Below, piece after piece: positions 17,326-25,302 of a stretch of 64,000 bases of DNA (position 1 is the stretch's first letter; the number at the start of each line of letters is the position of its first letter). The notes below the pieces were generated by a model. The model worked only from the letters and a program-made list of their open reading frames with translations. It did not search any database and had not been told where the DNA came from. Both the position numbers and the translations under genes were made by a program. Origin of the DNA: JANXUC01 sp964619065 (GTDB taxonomy: Bacteria > Acidobacteriota > Terriglobia > Terriglobales > Acidobacteriaceae); assembly GCA_964619065.1 (NCBI GenBank), contig CAZUCC010000010.1, forward strand, positions 1 to 64,000. Reading direction: 5' to 3'.

Positions 17326-18560
17326 TCCACCACTTTGATCAGAGCGCCGTCCACGAGCGGCTTGCCATTGGTGGCCCCAAGAGCCACCTTCATCTTTTCC
17401 GGAACGCCCTGAATTTCCATCTGCGTTAGAGTAGCGATGGCAGTAGTTACGTCGCGTCGCGCCAACGAGCCGCTGGCGATATCGTAGACATAGGACTTGC
17501 CGTCGCTGTCCTGGCGGAGGGCTTCGCGCGGAACGTAAAGCACATCGCGATGCTCCGCGGTGATAATCGCGACACCGACATTGACGTTGGGCAGCAAGGC
17601 CAGATCCCTATTCTCTGCGATGCTTGCCAATTCTCCCACGTTGCGTGTGCCCAGCAACTTTACCGATGCGGGCAGGACGGTGACTGTGCCTTGCCAAGTA
17701 CGGCCGGGCAAGGCATCCCAAGTGATCTCAATTCTTTGCCCGGCATGCAGACGCGCTACATCGGGCTCATCCACGAATGCGCGGACTAACACCTTGGACA
17801 GATCCGCTTCCTCAAGGAGGAGGTCTCCCGCATTGATATACGTGCCTTCGCGAACCGGTAATGCGTACACAATCCCAGCCTGGGGTGCGCGGATGTCGAT
17901 TTTTGCCAGCACGCTGTGCGCCGCCGCCAGCGACGCGCGTGCTTCCGTAGCTTGTGCCTGAACTCGCGCCACTTCCGGTGCGGAGTAACGGTCCTTGCGT
18001 TTTTCTTCCAGCAACGCGAGCTGCGCTGTGGCGCGTGTCAACTGGTTCTCAGCATCCTGCACTTCACCCAACGACGCGGATCCTTTTTCGTTAAGACGGC
18101 GAAGAGCATTCAGATTTCGCTGTGCAGTGTCGCGATCGGTTTGCGCCTTTACGAGTTCAGCCTCGGTGGTCAATACTTCCTCACGGGTCCCACCGTTTTT
18201 TATTGCGCTCTCCTCGGCCTCCGCTGAACGAAGTTGCGCCAGCGCATGCGCGGCTTGCGTGCGTGCGTCGGCGTCCTCCAGTTGCAGGAGGAGTTGGCCC
18301 TTCTGGACGTGTTGTCCTTCGTGGACAAAGAGCCGCCGCACGGTAGCCGCCGTCAGGGCACGCGCCTCGAAGTTCTTCACCGGCTCGACCTTGCCGTTAG
18401 TAGAGATCTGGCTGCGCAGCGTTCCGCGCTCGACGGTCGCGGTGCGGACCGGAAGGGTTCCTTTGCGGCCTGAAAATATCCAGATCAGTCCCAGCACTAG
18501 AAGAGCTGCTGTCAGAAGTGGCCAACGGCCGCCATTTGTCCGGTTCGTCTTTGTATTCAA
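17322..18560 (-). CDS. Efflux periplasmic adaptor (membrane fusion protein)
   Basis: A 412-aa adaptor with one N-terminal membrane anchor, a lipoyl/barrel-sandwich hybrid half (RRLFVHEGQHVQKGQLLLQL), a long helical hairpin (about residues 100-215), the matching IDIRAPQAGIVYALPVREG half, then beta-barrel and membrane-proximal domains. These proteins bridge an inner-membrane pump and TolC. It heads the operon with the TPR and TolC genes. No RND or ABC pump gene follows. Confidence 0.87.
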   Translation of the reverse strand: MNTKTNRTNGGRWPLLTAALLVLGLIWIFSGRKGTLPVRTATVERGTLRSQISTNGKVEPVKNFEARALTAATVRRLFVHEGQHVQKGQLLLQLEDADARTQAAHALAQLRSAEAEESAIKNGGTREEVLTTEAELVKAQTDRDTAQRNLNALRRLNEKGSASLGEVQDAENQLTRATAQLALLEEKRKDRYSAPEVARVQAQATEARASLAAAHSVLAKIDIRAPQAGIVYALPVREGTYINAGDLLLEEADLSKVLVRAFVDEPDVARLHAGQRIEITWDALPGRTWQGTVTVLPASVKLLGTRNVGELASIAENRDLALLPNVNVGVAIITAEHRDVLYVPREALRQDSDGKSYVYDIASGSLARRDVTTAIATLTQMEIQGVPEKMKVALGATNGKPLVDGALIKVVE

Positions 18561-18736
18561 GTTTATCTATCCCAAAATTGCAGGCACTAAGTTATCATCT
18601 TGCCGCCAAATCGAACATAGCAAAGAGCCGCACTCTTTCTGTTGGATGCAGACTCTCGCTGTGACGGCATTTTTCTTGAAGAGTCAGAGGCGAAGAGTTT
18701 GGCGCGATAGCATCGTTCTAGTTAGAATAACCTGCG

Positions 18737-19150
18737 ATGCCCAAGATTCCTCGATATACCGCCGAGCACGCAAAAGCCGGTTTGGACGCGAATTTTCCTG
18801 AGATCGAAACCTGGCCCAACCAGTTCCCAGGATACGAGATCGTGGTCGACGTGCCCGAATTCACGTCGGTTTGCCCTAAGACAGGCCTGCCGGATTTTGG
18901 CGTTCTTTGCATTCGCTATGTTCCGGATAGGCTATGCCTGGAATTGAAGTCACTGAAAGAATATTTGCTCGCTTACCGGAACCTCGGCATTTTCCAGGAG
19001 AACATCGTCAACCAGGTTTTGGAAGATGTTGTCCGCCATGCGCGCCCTGTGTCCGCCGAAGTGGAGGGCGATTTTCGTCCTCGCGGCGGGATTGCAACAC
19101 GAGTCGTTGCTCGTTGGCCGCGACCCCGGGGGAAACGCGGAGCCAACTAG
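18737..19150 (+). CDS. queF: NADPH-dependent preQ0 reductase QueF (type I)
   Basis: A 137-aa T-fold enzyme that reduces preQ0 to preQ1 for queuosine in tRNA. The catalytic Cys is in FTSVCPKTGLPDFG, with the conserved Asp, and the substrate/NADPH site follows in LELKSLKEYLLAYRN. The FHE motif reads FQE (IFQENIVNQVLED). The single-domain length is that of the unimodular type I enzyme. No preQ1 riboswitch is recognisable in the roughly 175-nt upstream space, and no other queuosine gene is nearby. Confidence 0.88.
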   Translation: MPKIPRYTAEHAKAGLDANFPEIETWPNQFPGYEIVVDVPEFTSVCPKTGLPDFGVLCIRYVPDRLCLELKSLKEYLLAYRNLGIFQENIVNQVLEDVVRHARPVSAEVEGDFRPRGGIATRVVARWPRPRGKRGAN

Positions 19151-19185
19151 CGCGCCGCCCCGGCGTGCTATAGTCTCGGCAATTC

Positions 19186-20442
19186 ATGTCCTCGAAAAAT
19201 TACTTCCCGCGCACTGCGCTCTTTCTCCTTACAGCGCTAAATCTGCTCAACTACATGGACCGTTCGGTTTTGGCGGCAGTGCAGTCGCAAATTCAAGATG
19301 AGTTCCACCGCAGCAATGCAGACATGGGATTGGTCACGACTGCGTTCTTCTGGGTCTACATGCTGGCCGCGCCATTGATGGGACCTCTGGCGGACCGTTT
19401 CTCGCGCAAATGGATCGTGGTCGCGGGTGCGGTTCTATGGAGTTTGGCCACACTGTTGACCGCGATCACTTATAGCTTCTCGACACTCTTGATCCGGCAC
19501 GCGGTGGTAGGAATTGGCGAAGCCAGTTTCGGTATCCTCGCCCCAACGTTGGTCGCCGATCTGTTTCCGGAGGCGCAGCGCGGACGCATTCTCGGGATTT
19601 TTTACTTGGCGATCCCAGTGGGCACTGCGCTGGGCTATCTGCTGGGCGGCCATGTCGGCGAATTGCACGGCTGGAGAGCGCCGTTCTATTTGGCGGGAGC
19701 ACCCGGACTACTCCTGGCGTTGGCGATTGCATTTTTGCCGGAACCTCCGCGCGGGATTCAGGATTCCATTCCCGAAACTCCGGAACGAAAATCGATTGTG
19801 GGGCTTCTACACAACAAAGCTTTTTGGACCGCTACCCTGGGTATGGCCCTGATGACTTTTGCCCTGGGAGGGATTGCGGTGTGGATGCCGACTTTCCTGG
19901 TTCGAGAACGGCATTACTCGGTCTCGGCTGCGGGCACTATGTTTGGTCTTACCCTGGCCTTTGACGGAATTGTGGCGTCGCTACTGGGGGGGTGGCTGGG
20001 GGACAAGTTGCTGCCGCGCTTTAAGGGCGCCTATTACCTGGTTTCGGCCATCAGCCTCGCGCTGGGTGTCCCGACGATGGCTTTCGCGCTCCATTCCTCG
20101 GGACGGCCCATGGAAATAGCGATTCTGATCGCAGGATTTCTGCTCTTGCTGAACACATCCCCCCTCAATGCCGCGCTCATTAATGCGGTCGGGCCGCACA
20201 TTCGAGCGTTTGCGCTGGCTGTCAACATCTTCACAATCCACTTACTGGGGGATGCCTTTTCTCCATGGATCATTGGCCGATTGGCGGACCGTTGGCCGCT
20301 GCATTTGGCGTTGAGTAGCACGTCCGTGGCGCTCGCCTTGTCTGCCGTGGTGCTGTTCTACGGTATGCGGTTCGCCCCGCGCATGGGGGCCGTCGGAGAT
20401 CCCACATCCGGAGTAGCTCCAGCCGGAGTGACGTTGGGATGA
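19186..20442 (+). CDS. MFS transporter
   Basis: A 418-aa major facilitator with about 12 membrane helices and the loop 2-3 signature MGPLADRFSRKWIV (GxxxDRxxR/K). The start NLLNYMDRSVLAAVQ resembles the organic-anion/Spinster-like group. Substrate unknown. Its stop overlaps the following glycosyltransferase start (ATGA), suggesting a shared transcript. Confidence 0.85.
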   Translation: MSSKNYFPRTALFLLTALNLLNYMDRSVLAAVQSQIQDEFHRSNADMGLVTTAFFWVYMLAAPLMGPLADRFSRKWIVVAGAVLWSLATLLTAITYSFSTLLIRHAVVGIGEASFGILAPTLVADLFPEAQRGRILGIFYLAIPVGTALGYLLGGHVGELHGWRAPFYLAGAPGLLLALAIAFLPEPPRGIQDSIPETPERKSIVGLLHNKAFWTATLGMALMTFALGGIAVWMPTFLVRERHYSVSAAGTMFGLTLAFDGIVASLLGGWLGDKLLPRFKGAYYLVSAISLALGVPTMAFALHSSGRPMEIAILIAGFLLLLNTSPLNAALINAVGPHIRAFALAVNIFTIHLLGDAFSPWIIGRLADRWPLHLALSSTSVALALSAVVLFYGMRFAPRMGAVGDPTSGVAPAGVTLG

Positions 20443-21614
20443 GCTTGTTGCACTGGATTTCGGGGATATTTCTGGGAACAGCGTGGTTCTCCCGTGTGAT
20501 CGAGGCAGGTTTGGGAATGCCGAAGATTCCGGACATTACCAAACCAGAATGGGACCGCCCTCCCGAGACTGAGTACGGTTTCCCGCGTGTCAGTATCATC
20601 GTTCCCGCCAGGAATGAGGAAGAGACGATTGCAGGAGTGTTGCGCGGTCTTCTCTCTCTCGATTACGCCAACTACGAAGTCATTGCCGTGAACGACCGGT
20701 CCACAGACTTAACAGGCCAGCGGATGGATGAGGTTGCAGCGACCGAAGCTGCAGCCGGACGCCTCAAGATCCTGCACATCCAGAAGCTGCCAGATCGCTG
20801 GCTCGGCAAGACCCACGCCATGTGGACCGCGAGCCAGCAGGCTACGGGAGACTGGTTACTCTTCACTGACGCTGACGTTTTCTTTCGTGAGGATACTCTG
20901 CGGCGTGCCCTTGCCTATGCAGAAGGCGAACGTGCCGACCACCTCGTGGTATTTCCGACACTGGTGATGAGTACTCCGGGAGAGCGCATGATGATCGCTT
21001 TTTTTCAAAGCCTCTTCACTTTTGGCCACCGTCCTTGGAAAGTGGCGGACCCGAAGACTAAAGATCATCTCGGTGTAGGCGCGTTCAACCTGATCCGGCG
21101 GGAAGCCTACGAAAAGATCGGCACCTACCAGGCTTTGCGCATGGAGGTCCTCGACGACATGAAGCTGGGGAAGGTAGTGAAAAAGGCAGGCTTCGCGCAA
21201 CGCGTTGCTTTCGGCGACGGTCTGCTCTCCATTCGCTGGGCGAAGGGCGCGCTTGGGGTCGTTGATAATTTTACGAAGAACTTCTTTGCCGTAATGTCGT
21301 TTCAATGGTGGCGGACGGTTGCATCAGCGGTGGTGTTGATCTATCTCAATCTTCTACCGTTTTTCTGCATTTGGTTTGCGTTGGGCTGGAGTCGTGCCGG
21401 CTACGGGCTGGCCTTGTTCTCTATTTTCTTGATCTATGCTGGTATGTCTTTGCGCACAAAGATTCCAGCCTATTATTTCTTTCTGCACCCCGTTAGCACG
21501 ATACTGTTTCTCTATGCGCTGCTGCGGTCGATGTTTGTGACTCTACGTGATGGCGGTGTGACCTGGCGAGGCACCAAATATCCCCTGGACGAACTTAGAA
21601 GAGGTCTGGTTTAG
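20439..21614 (+). CDS. Family 2 glycosyltransferase, membrane-bound (HpnB-like architecture)
   Basis: A 391-aa GT-A glycosyltransferase. Nucleotide-sugar site: VSIIVPARNEEETI and VIAVNDRSTD. Metal-binding DAD in LLFTDADVFF. Acceptor region LDDMKLGKVVKKAG and QWWRT. Three or four C-terminal helices anchor it in the membrane. The KLPDRWLGKTHAMW segment and overall layout recall the hopene-associated transferase HpnB and ceramide-glucosyltransferase-like enzymes, but I cannot prove that assignment. It is coupled with the MFS gene. Confidence 0.8.
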   Translation: MSLLHWISGIFLGTAWFSRVIEAGLGMPKIPDITKPEWDRPPETEYGFPRVSIIVPARNEEETIAGVLRGLLSLDYANYEVIAVNDRSTDLTGQRMDEVAATEAAAGRLKILHIQKLPDRWLGKTHAMWTASQQATGDWLLFTDADVFFREDTLRRALAYAEGERADHLVVFPTLVMSTPGERMMIAFFQSLFTFGHRPWKVADPKTKDHLGVGAFNLIRREAYEKIGTYQALRMEVLDDMKLGKVVKKAGFAQRVAFGDGLLSIRWAKGALGVVDNFTKNFFAVMSFQWWRTVASAVVLIYLNLLPFFCIWFALGWSRAGYGLALFSIFLIYAGMSLRTKIPAYYFFLHPVSTILFLYALLRSMFVTLRDGGVTWRGTKYPLDELRRGLV

Positions 21615-21631
21615 CTCGTTTCCCCGATCCC

Positions 21632-22168
21632 CTATTGTTCCATGGGGACTTCGACGTCGATGTGCGTCTCCGAACGCTGCGAGCGTGGTCGGCGGGTCTT
21701 GCGGTTCTTGGGGGCATGAAAGGTGCCGGGAGAAAACTTGCCCTGCCGTTCTACGTCGAATTCCTTGGGTACCGGAGGCAATTTTTTTACCTCGCCCCCG
21801 ACGAGCTGTTGCGAACCCTCGAGGACAATTTCAGCGCGCCCGTCATAGTCTTTGATTTTTCCGCTGACTTCGACAGTCTTGCCGATGAGCTGATTGAGAT
21901 CGCCCACGCGGTGGAGATCTTCGGGAAAGACCACGACAGTGAAAGGACAGGAGAGATAGTCTTCGCAAAAATCCAGGAAGGTCATCCCTCCCGGCGAGTG
22001 GCTGACGCTCAGCACCTTGCCGCTGACGCACTGTTTCTTTCCGATCTGCTTGTTGGCTTCGGTGAAGGAAAAGCAGGCAGGCTTCTCGGCGACAGCGGGA
22101 CGCTCCGCGGCGGCGGGCGTGAATGCTAGCCCAAGTAGGAGCCCACCGGTTTTTGCCCAAGTCGGCAT
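21632..22168 (-). CDS. Exported OB-fold protein of unknown function
   Basis: A 178-aa protein with a short hydrophobic N terminus, probably a signal sequence (GGLLLGLAFTPAAA), followed by an OB-fold-like region. That region includes KQCVSGKVLSVSHSPGGMTFL, LIGKTVEVSGKIKDYDG and RAEIVL, as in small nucleic-acid-binding-like exported domains. The tail is Arg/Lys/Pro-rich (about residues 140-170). It ends 17 nt from the convergent glycosyltransferase. No catalytic residues are recognised. Confidence 0.6.
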   Translation of the reverse strand: MPTWAKTGGLLLGLAFTPAAAERPAVAEKPACFSFTEANKQIGKKQCVSGKVLSVSHSPGGMTFLDFCEDYLSCPFTVVVFPEDLHRVGDLNQLIGKTVEVSGKIKDYDGRAEIVLEGSQQLVGGEVKKLPPVPKEFDVERQGKFSPGTFHAPKNRKTRRPRSQRSETHIDVEVPMEQ

Positions 22169-22201
22169 GCCCAGATCACCACATACAAGCCCGGAGCCCG
22201 G

Positions 22202-22726
22202 TTACTTGGTTGGCTCCATTTTCAGGACGTCATTAAAGCGGTTGAAATAATTGAATAGCCCGATCGACGCGGCGAGTTCGATAATCTCACCTTCGTCAAA
22301 GTGGCGGCGCAGCTCGTTCCACTGCTCGTCGTCGAAGTTATGAGGATCGCTGGTCATCTTCTCCGCGAGCCGTAGTGCGGCCTTCTCGGCGGCACTGAAA
22401 TCATCCCGCTTTTCAAAATCCGCCAGATTCTCGATCTGGTCATCGCTCCAACCGTGCCGTCTTGCCAAGACGGTGTGGGAGGCTAGTCAATATTCGCAGC
22501 GGTTGATCTGCGAAGTGCGTACAATGACTAGCTCTTTGAGTTTTGCTGAAACTGTACCCGTGGTCATTACGGCGCGAAAATGGGCAATCATGGTGCGCAA
22601 AATTTCCGGACGGTGTGCCACCGTACGGAACATGTTGGGCACGTTGCCGCGCTCTTTTTGGTAAGCATCGAAGACTTCTGCGGTTGCTGAATCGACTTGC
22701 GAACGGTCCAACCGGGGAATTCGCAT
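22202..22726 (-). CDS. Probable selenoprotein: AhpD-like / carboxymuconolactone-decarboxylase-family peroxidase with Cys-x-x-Sec
   Basis: Read through one in-frame TGA (22487-22489), this is a 174-aa protein of the CMD/AhpD peroxidase-related family. The first 79 codons carry the helical N-terminal half (VPNMFRTVAHRPEIL, LKELVIVRTSQINRCEY). After the TGA the frame continues with LASHTVLARRHGWSDDQI and a C-terminal helical half to a normal stop. Family members have CEYCxxxH, so the TGA replaces the second Cys. E65, C77, U80 and H84 reproduce the spacing of the Glu118-Cys130-Cys133-His137 network of M. tuberculosis AhpD, where Cys133 is the peroxidatic residue. A SECIS-like hairpin follows at the expected distance. 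Alternatives are a nonsense mutation or sequencing error of a Cys codon. No sel genes lie in the window. Confidence 0.72.
22457..22473 (-). promoter_or_regulatory. Bacterial SECIS-like hairpin
   Basis: In the mRNA sense, 13 nt after the TGA, CCGUCUU-GGC-AAGACGG forms a perfect 7-bp stem with a 3-nt loop starting with G. The loop begins 20 nt after the TGA. As I remember the bacterial consensus, the apical loop lies about 16-37 nt after UGA, has 3 or more nt, and has a G in its first two positions; all are met. It lies wholly inside coding sequence, so a terminator role is unlikely. Confidence 0.62.
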
Positions 22727-22907
22727 ACCGCCATTCTACGGGGGACACGATCGGGCAGGGAAGTCAACGAAAGAGGACGAGGGCGAAGGCGCCTGCGACC
22801 TGCCGGAAAATCCCCGCCCTGTCGCACAGAACGCGACAAGGACGGGGCACGGCCCACGTGAGTATTGGTTTTCTTGGTTGAAAGCCGACTGCTGACAACG
22901 ACCGAAC

Positions 22908-22925
22908 GCGGGCGAGTGCGCCCGC
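22908..22925. repeat. GC-rich palindrome (dispersed family)
   Basis: GCGGGCG-AGTG-CGCCCGC forms a perfect 7-bp stem followed by GCCACAC. The same unit, including the GCCACAC flank, recurs at 63024-63040. It lies downstream of the STAS gene in a 220-nt gap and could end its transcription. Confidence 0.5.
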
Positions 22926-22948
22926 GCCACACGGATAAATTTTACAGA

Positions 22949-23293
22949 TTAGTTAAAGGACTTAATCGCAGCCGCTTCGTCGTCTTTCACGTCGAAAACC
23001 GTGTAGAGCTTGGTGATCTGCAGCAGATCGTGAACCTTTTTGGTCAGATTCAACAGTTTGAGCTCGCCCTGCTGGTTGCGAACCGTCGTGAAAGCGCTGA
23101 CCAGTTCACCGATACCCGAGCTGTCGATGTAGTTCACATCCGCGAGGTTCACGAGTATTTTCTTGTTGCCCTTGGACAATAATTCGCGCACGGCATCGCG
23201 CAGCACAACGCTGCCTTCGCCCAACGTGATTCGTCCGCTCAAGTCAACCACGGTAACCCCATCAATTTGTCGCGTACTTGCCTTCATGCTCAC
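22949..23293 (-). CDS. STAS-domain anti-sigma factor antagonist
   Basis: A 114-aa single STAS domain of the SpoIIAA/RsbV type. The phosphorylatable Ser is in YIDSSGIGELV. It is expected to bind the partner anti-sigma kinase encoded just upstream when unphosphorylated. GTG 23293 overlaps that gene's TGA (GTGA) and has AGGAGG seven nt upstream; ATG 23287 is the alternative. No sigma factor gene is adjacent, so the target is unknown. Confidence 0.87.
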   Translation of the reverse strand: MSMKASTRQIDGVTVVDLSGRITLGEGSVVLRDAVRELLSKGNKKILVNLADVNYIDSSGIGELVSAFTTVRNQQGELKLLNLTKKVHDLLQITKLYTVFDVKDDEAAAIKSFN

Positions 23294-23736
23294 TGAGAAG
23301 CCTCCTGAAAATCCCCGGCATTGCCGTGGAAATGCTTGATAAGTTTGACCTCGGTGCCCGTCTCCGAGGGGCTAATTTGCACCTCGTCCATCAACGAACG
23401 CATTAAGAAAATTCCACGCCCTGATTGTTTCAGCAAATTCTCCGGCGCTAAAGGGTCGGGAATCGAGTCCACATCCACACCCTTGCCCTGATCGCGCACG
23501 GAAATCGTCAAATTCTTGTCGTCCTGCTCGAACGCTAACGTGACCTTTTTGCCGGGATCGTAGGCGTTGCCATGTAAGACAGCGTTGCATGCGGCCTCGC
23601 GCACCGCCATGGCAATGCTCATAGTGTCATCTTCGTTGAAACCAGCAGCGGCTGCAACACGGCTGGCTTGCTCCTCGGCGCTGTTGATGGTCTCCAAGGT
23701 CGAATCGAGTGTGTAGGAGACCTGTTTCGCGGTCAT
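23290..23736 (-). CDS. RsbW-like serine kinase / anti-sigma factor (HATPase)
   Basis: A GHKL ATPase of about 148 aa. The N box is in AVREAACNAVLHGNAYD, the G1 box in VRDQGKGVD and the G2 box in SGRGIFLM. This is the RsbW/SpoIIAB type that binds a sigma factor or phosphorylates a STAS antagonist. I set the start at ATG 23736 (TAKQVSYTLDSTLE), where the domain begins. Longer in-frame starts (ATG 23760, GTG 23844) would add up to 36 poorly conserved residues. Coupled to the STAS gene. Confidence 0.83.
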   Translation of the reverse strand: MTAKQVSYTLDSTLETINSAEEQASRVAAAAGFNEDDTMSIAMAVREAACNAVLHGNAYDPGKKVTLAFEQDDKNLTISVRDQGKGVDVDSIPDPLAPENLLKQSGRGIFLMRSLMDEVQISPSETGTEVKLIKHFHGNAGDFQEASQ

Positions 23737-23917
23737 GTATGGGGCTTCGAATTTGAGCATTTCCTGCTCTGCCGGAGACCAAGCAAGGCTAGACCTTCTT
23801 GATCTCTCGTCCAGAGGGCGAAGCGGTAAGTTTGCCTTCGGCACGGCAAAAAGTCAACGAAACTCCTCCCCAGATTGCAGAAAAGGACATGCGCACCGCA
23901 AAAAATGGACATTTTCC

Positions 23918-25204
23918 ATGGAATCGTCTGGCTTCACGTGTATCGGTTTCGGTATGCTGGCCCAGATGACTGGCATGGCACTCACGGAGCTGCTGGGAGC
24001 AACCGTTTACGACGCCAACGGGACGGCGAGCGGCCGCGTGCGAGAGGTCGCCATTGCGCCGCAGGACGATCTTTCCCGGGTGGCGGCGGTCATCGTCAAG
24101 ACCAAGTCAGGGGACCGCCTGCTGCCGTTTGCTGTTATTTCCGCGTTCAACGGCGGAGTGAAAGCTGCTAGGCCTTTCGCAGAATGGCAAGCACTGGATG
24201 GTAGTGAGGGCCTGCTTCTGCTGGAGCGCGACCTGCTGGACCAGCAGGTCATTGACGTCCACGGACGGAAAGTTGTCCGAGTGAACGATATTGATCTCTA
24301 TCGCGACTCGCTCAATCACCAGATTCTCAAGATTGCGTCGGTGGACGTTGGCGCCCGGGGCGCTGTGCGCCGCTTGTTGAAGGGGACGGTTCCGAATGCC
24401 GCACTTCGTTCGCTGCTGCGCCGCATTCCTCCCCGGGCCATCCCGTGGGAATTTGTCGATCTGATCGAGTCCGACCCCGCGCGACGCGTCAAGCTCAAGA
24501 TTTCCAACGATCGTCTAGCGGAACTCCATCCCGCGGATATTGCCGACATTGTCGAGGATCTAGCACCGGACGACCGCGAAGCAGTCTTCGAAACGCTCGA
24601 TGAAGGCGTCGCCGCCGAAGCTCTGGAGGAGGTTGATCCCAAGCTACAGCGGAAAATCGTGGAATCCCTCGATTCCGACCGGGTGGCCAACATTGTAGGG
24701 GAGATGAATCCGGACGCTGCCGCTGATCTGCTCGGCGACTTGTCGGACGAGCGCTCAGAAGCCATCCTGCAGGAAATGGAGCCGGAAGGGCGTCAGGAAA
24801 TGCGGGACCTGCTGGAGTTCAAGGAAGACACCGCCGCTGGCCGCATGACCACGGACTATCTCTGGTTGGAATTTGGCGCGACTGTGGCGGACGCGATCGC
24901 CATGCTGCGGGCTTTTGAGGGAGGTACAGCAGTGGTCAGTACGTTTTTCCTGACCGATTCGCACGGTACCCTGGTGGGAGCGGTTCCGCTTGCCAACCTG
25001 GTGTTGGCCCAGGCCTCGCAGCCGTTACTTGCGCTCGTGAATGAGCCCCTGATTTCCTGCCACCAGGAAGCTAAAGAGGACGAGGTGGCGGAGCTATTCG
25101 ATAAGTACAATCTTCTGACTCTCCCTGTGGTGGATGACCAAAAAATGCTGGTTGGTGTCATCACGGCGGATGACGTCATCAGCTTTTTGCGCAGTAGACT
25201 CTGA
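23918..25204 (+). CDS. PRC-barrel / MgtE N-domain / CBS-pair protein without membrane domain
   Basis: About 428 aa. Two PRC-barrel-like modules come first (ELLGATVYDANGTASGRVREV and QQVIDVHGRKVVRVNDIDLY). An MgtE N-terminal superhelical domain follows (LAELHPADIADIVEDLAPDDREAVF split over repeats), then two CBS motifs to the end (FFLTDSHGTLVGAV, NLLTLPVVDDQKMLVGVIT). This is the cytosolic Mg-sensing half of MgtE without its channel. ATG 23918 has a GGA eight nt upstream; ATG 23966 or 23975 are possible and fit the PRC start better. It is followed by an Nramp-like transporter and probably regulates it. Confidence 0.78.
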   Translation: MESSGFTCIGFGMLAQMTGMALTELLGATVYDANGTASGRVREVAIAPQDDLSRVAAVIVKTKSGDRLLPFAVISAFNGGVKAARPFAEWQALDGSEGLLLLERDLLDQQVIDVHGRKVVRVNDIDLYRDSLNHQILKIASVDVGARGAVRRLLKGTVPNAALRSLLRRIPPRAIPWEFVDLIESDPARRVKLKISNDRLAELHPADIADIVEDLAPDDREAVFETLDEGVAAEALEEVDPKLQRKIVESLDSDRVANIVGEMNPDAAADLLGDLSDERSEAILQEMEPEGRQEMRDLLEFKEDTAAGRMTTDYLWLEFGATVADAIAMLRAFEGGTAVVSTFFLTDSHGTLVGAVPLANLVLAQASQPLLALVNEPLISCHQEAKEDEVAELFDKYNLLTLPVVDDQKMLVGVITADDVISFLRSRL

Positions 25205-25302
25205 TTTTTCTTTCCTTTACAGCACTTTCCTAGTAGCCGAATCCGGCCCCTCCGTTTATCCTGAGCGTTCGAGAAAGACTTTGATGTCCACAGACGGCGA
25301 TC

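Noticed and set aside
18561..18736. Possible preQ1 riboswitch upstream of queF
   Set aside because: No preQ1-I hairpin with the A-rich tail or preQ1-II pattern could be found in this interval.
22202..22489. Reading the AhpD-like locus as two separate small genes (22202-22468 and 22487-22726)
   Set aside because: Each half lacks part of one conserved fold, the frame is continuous, and the only interruption is a TGA at an active-site Cys with a SECIS-like hairpin.
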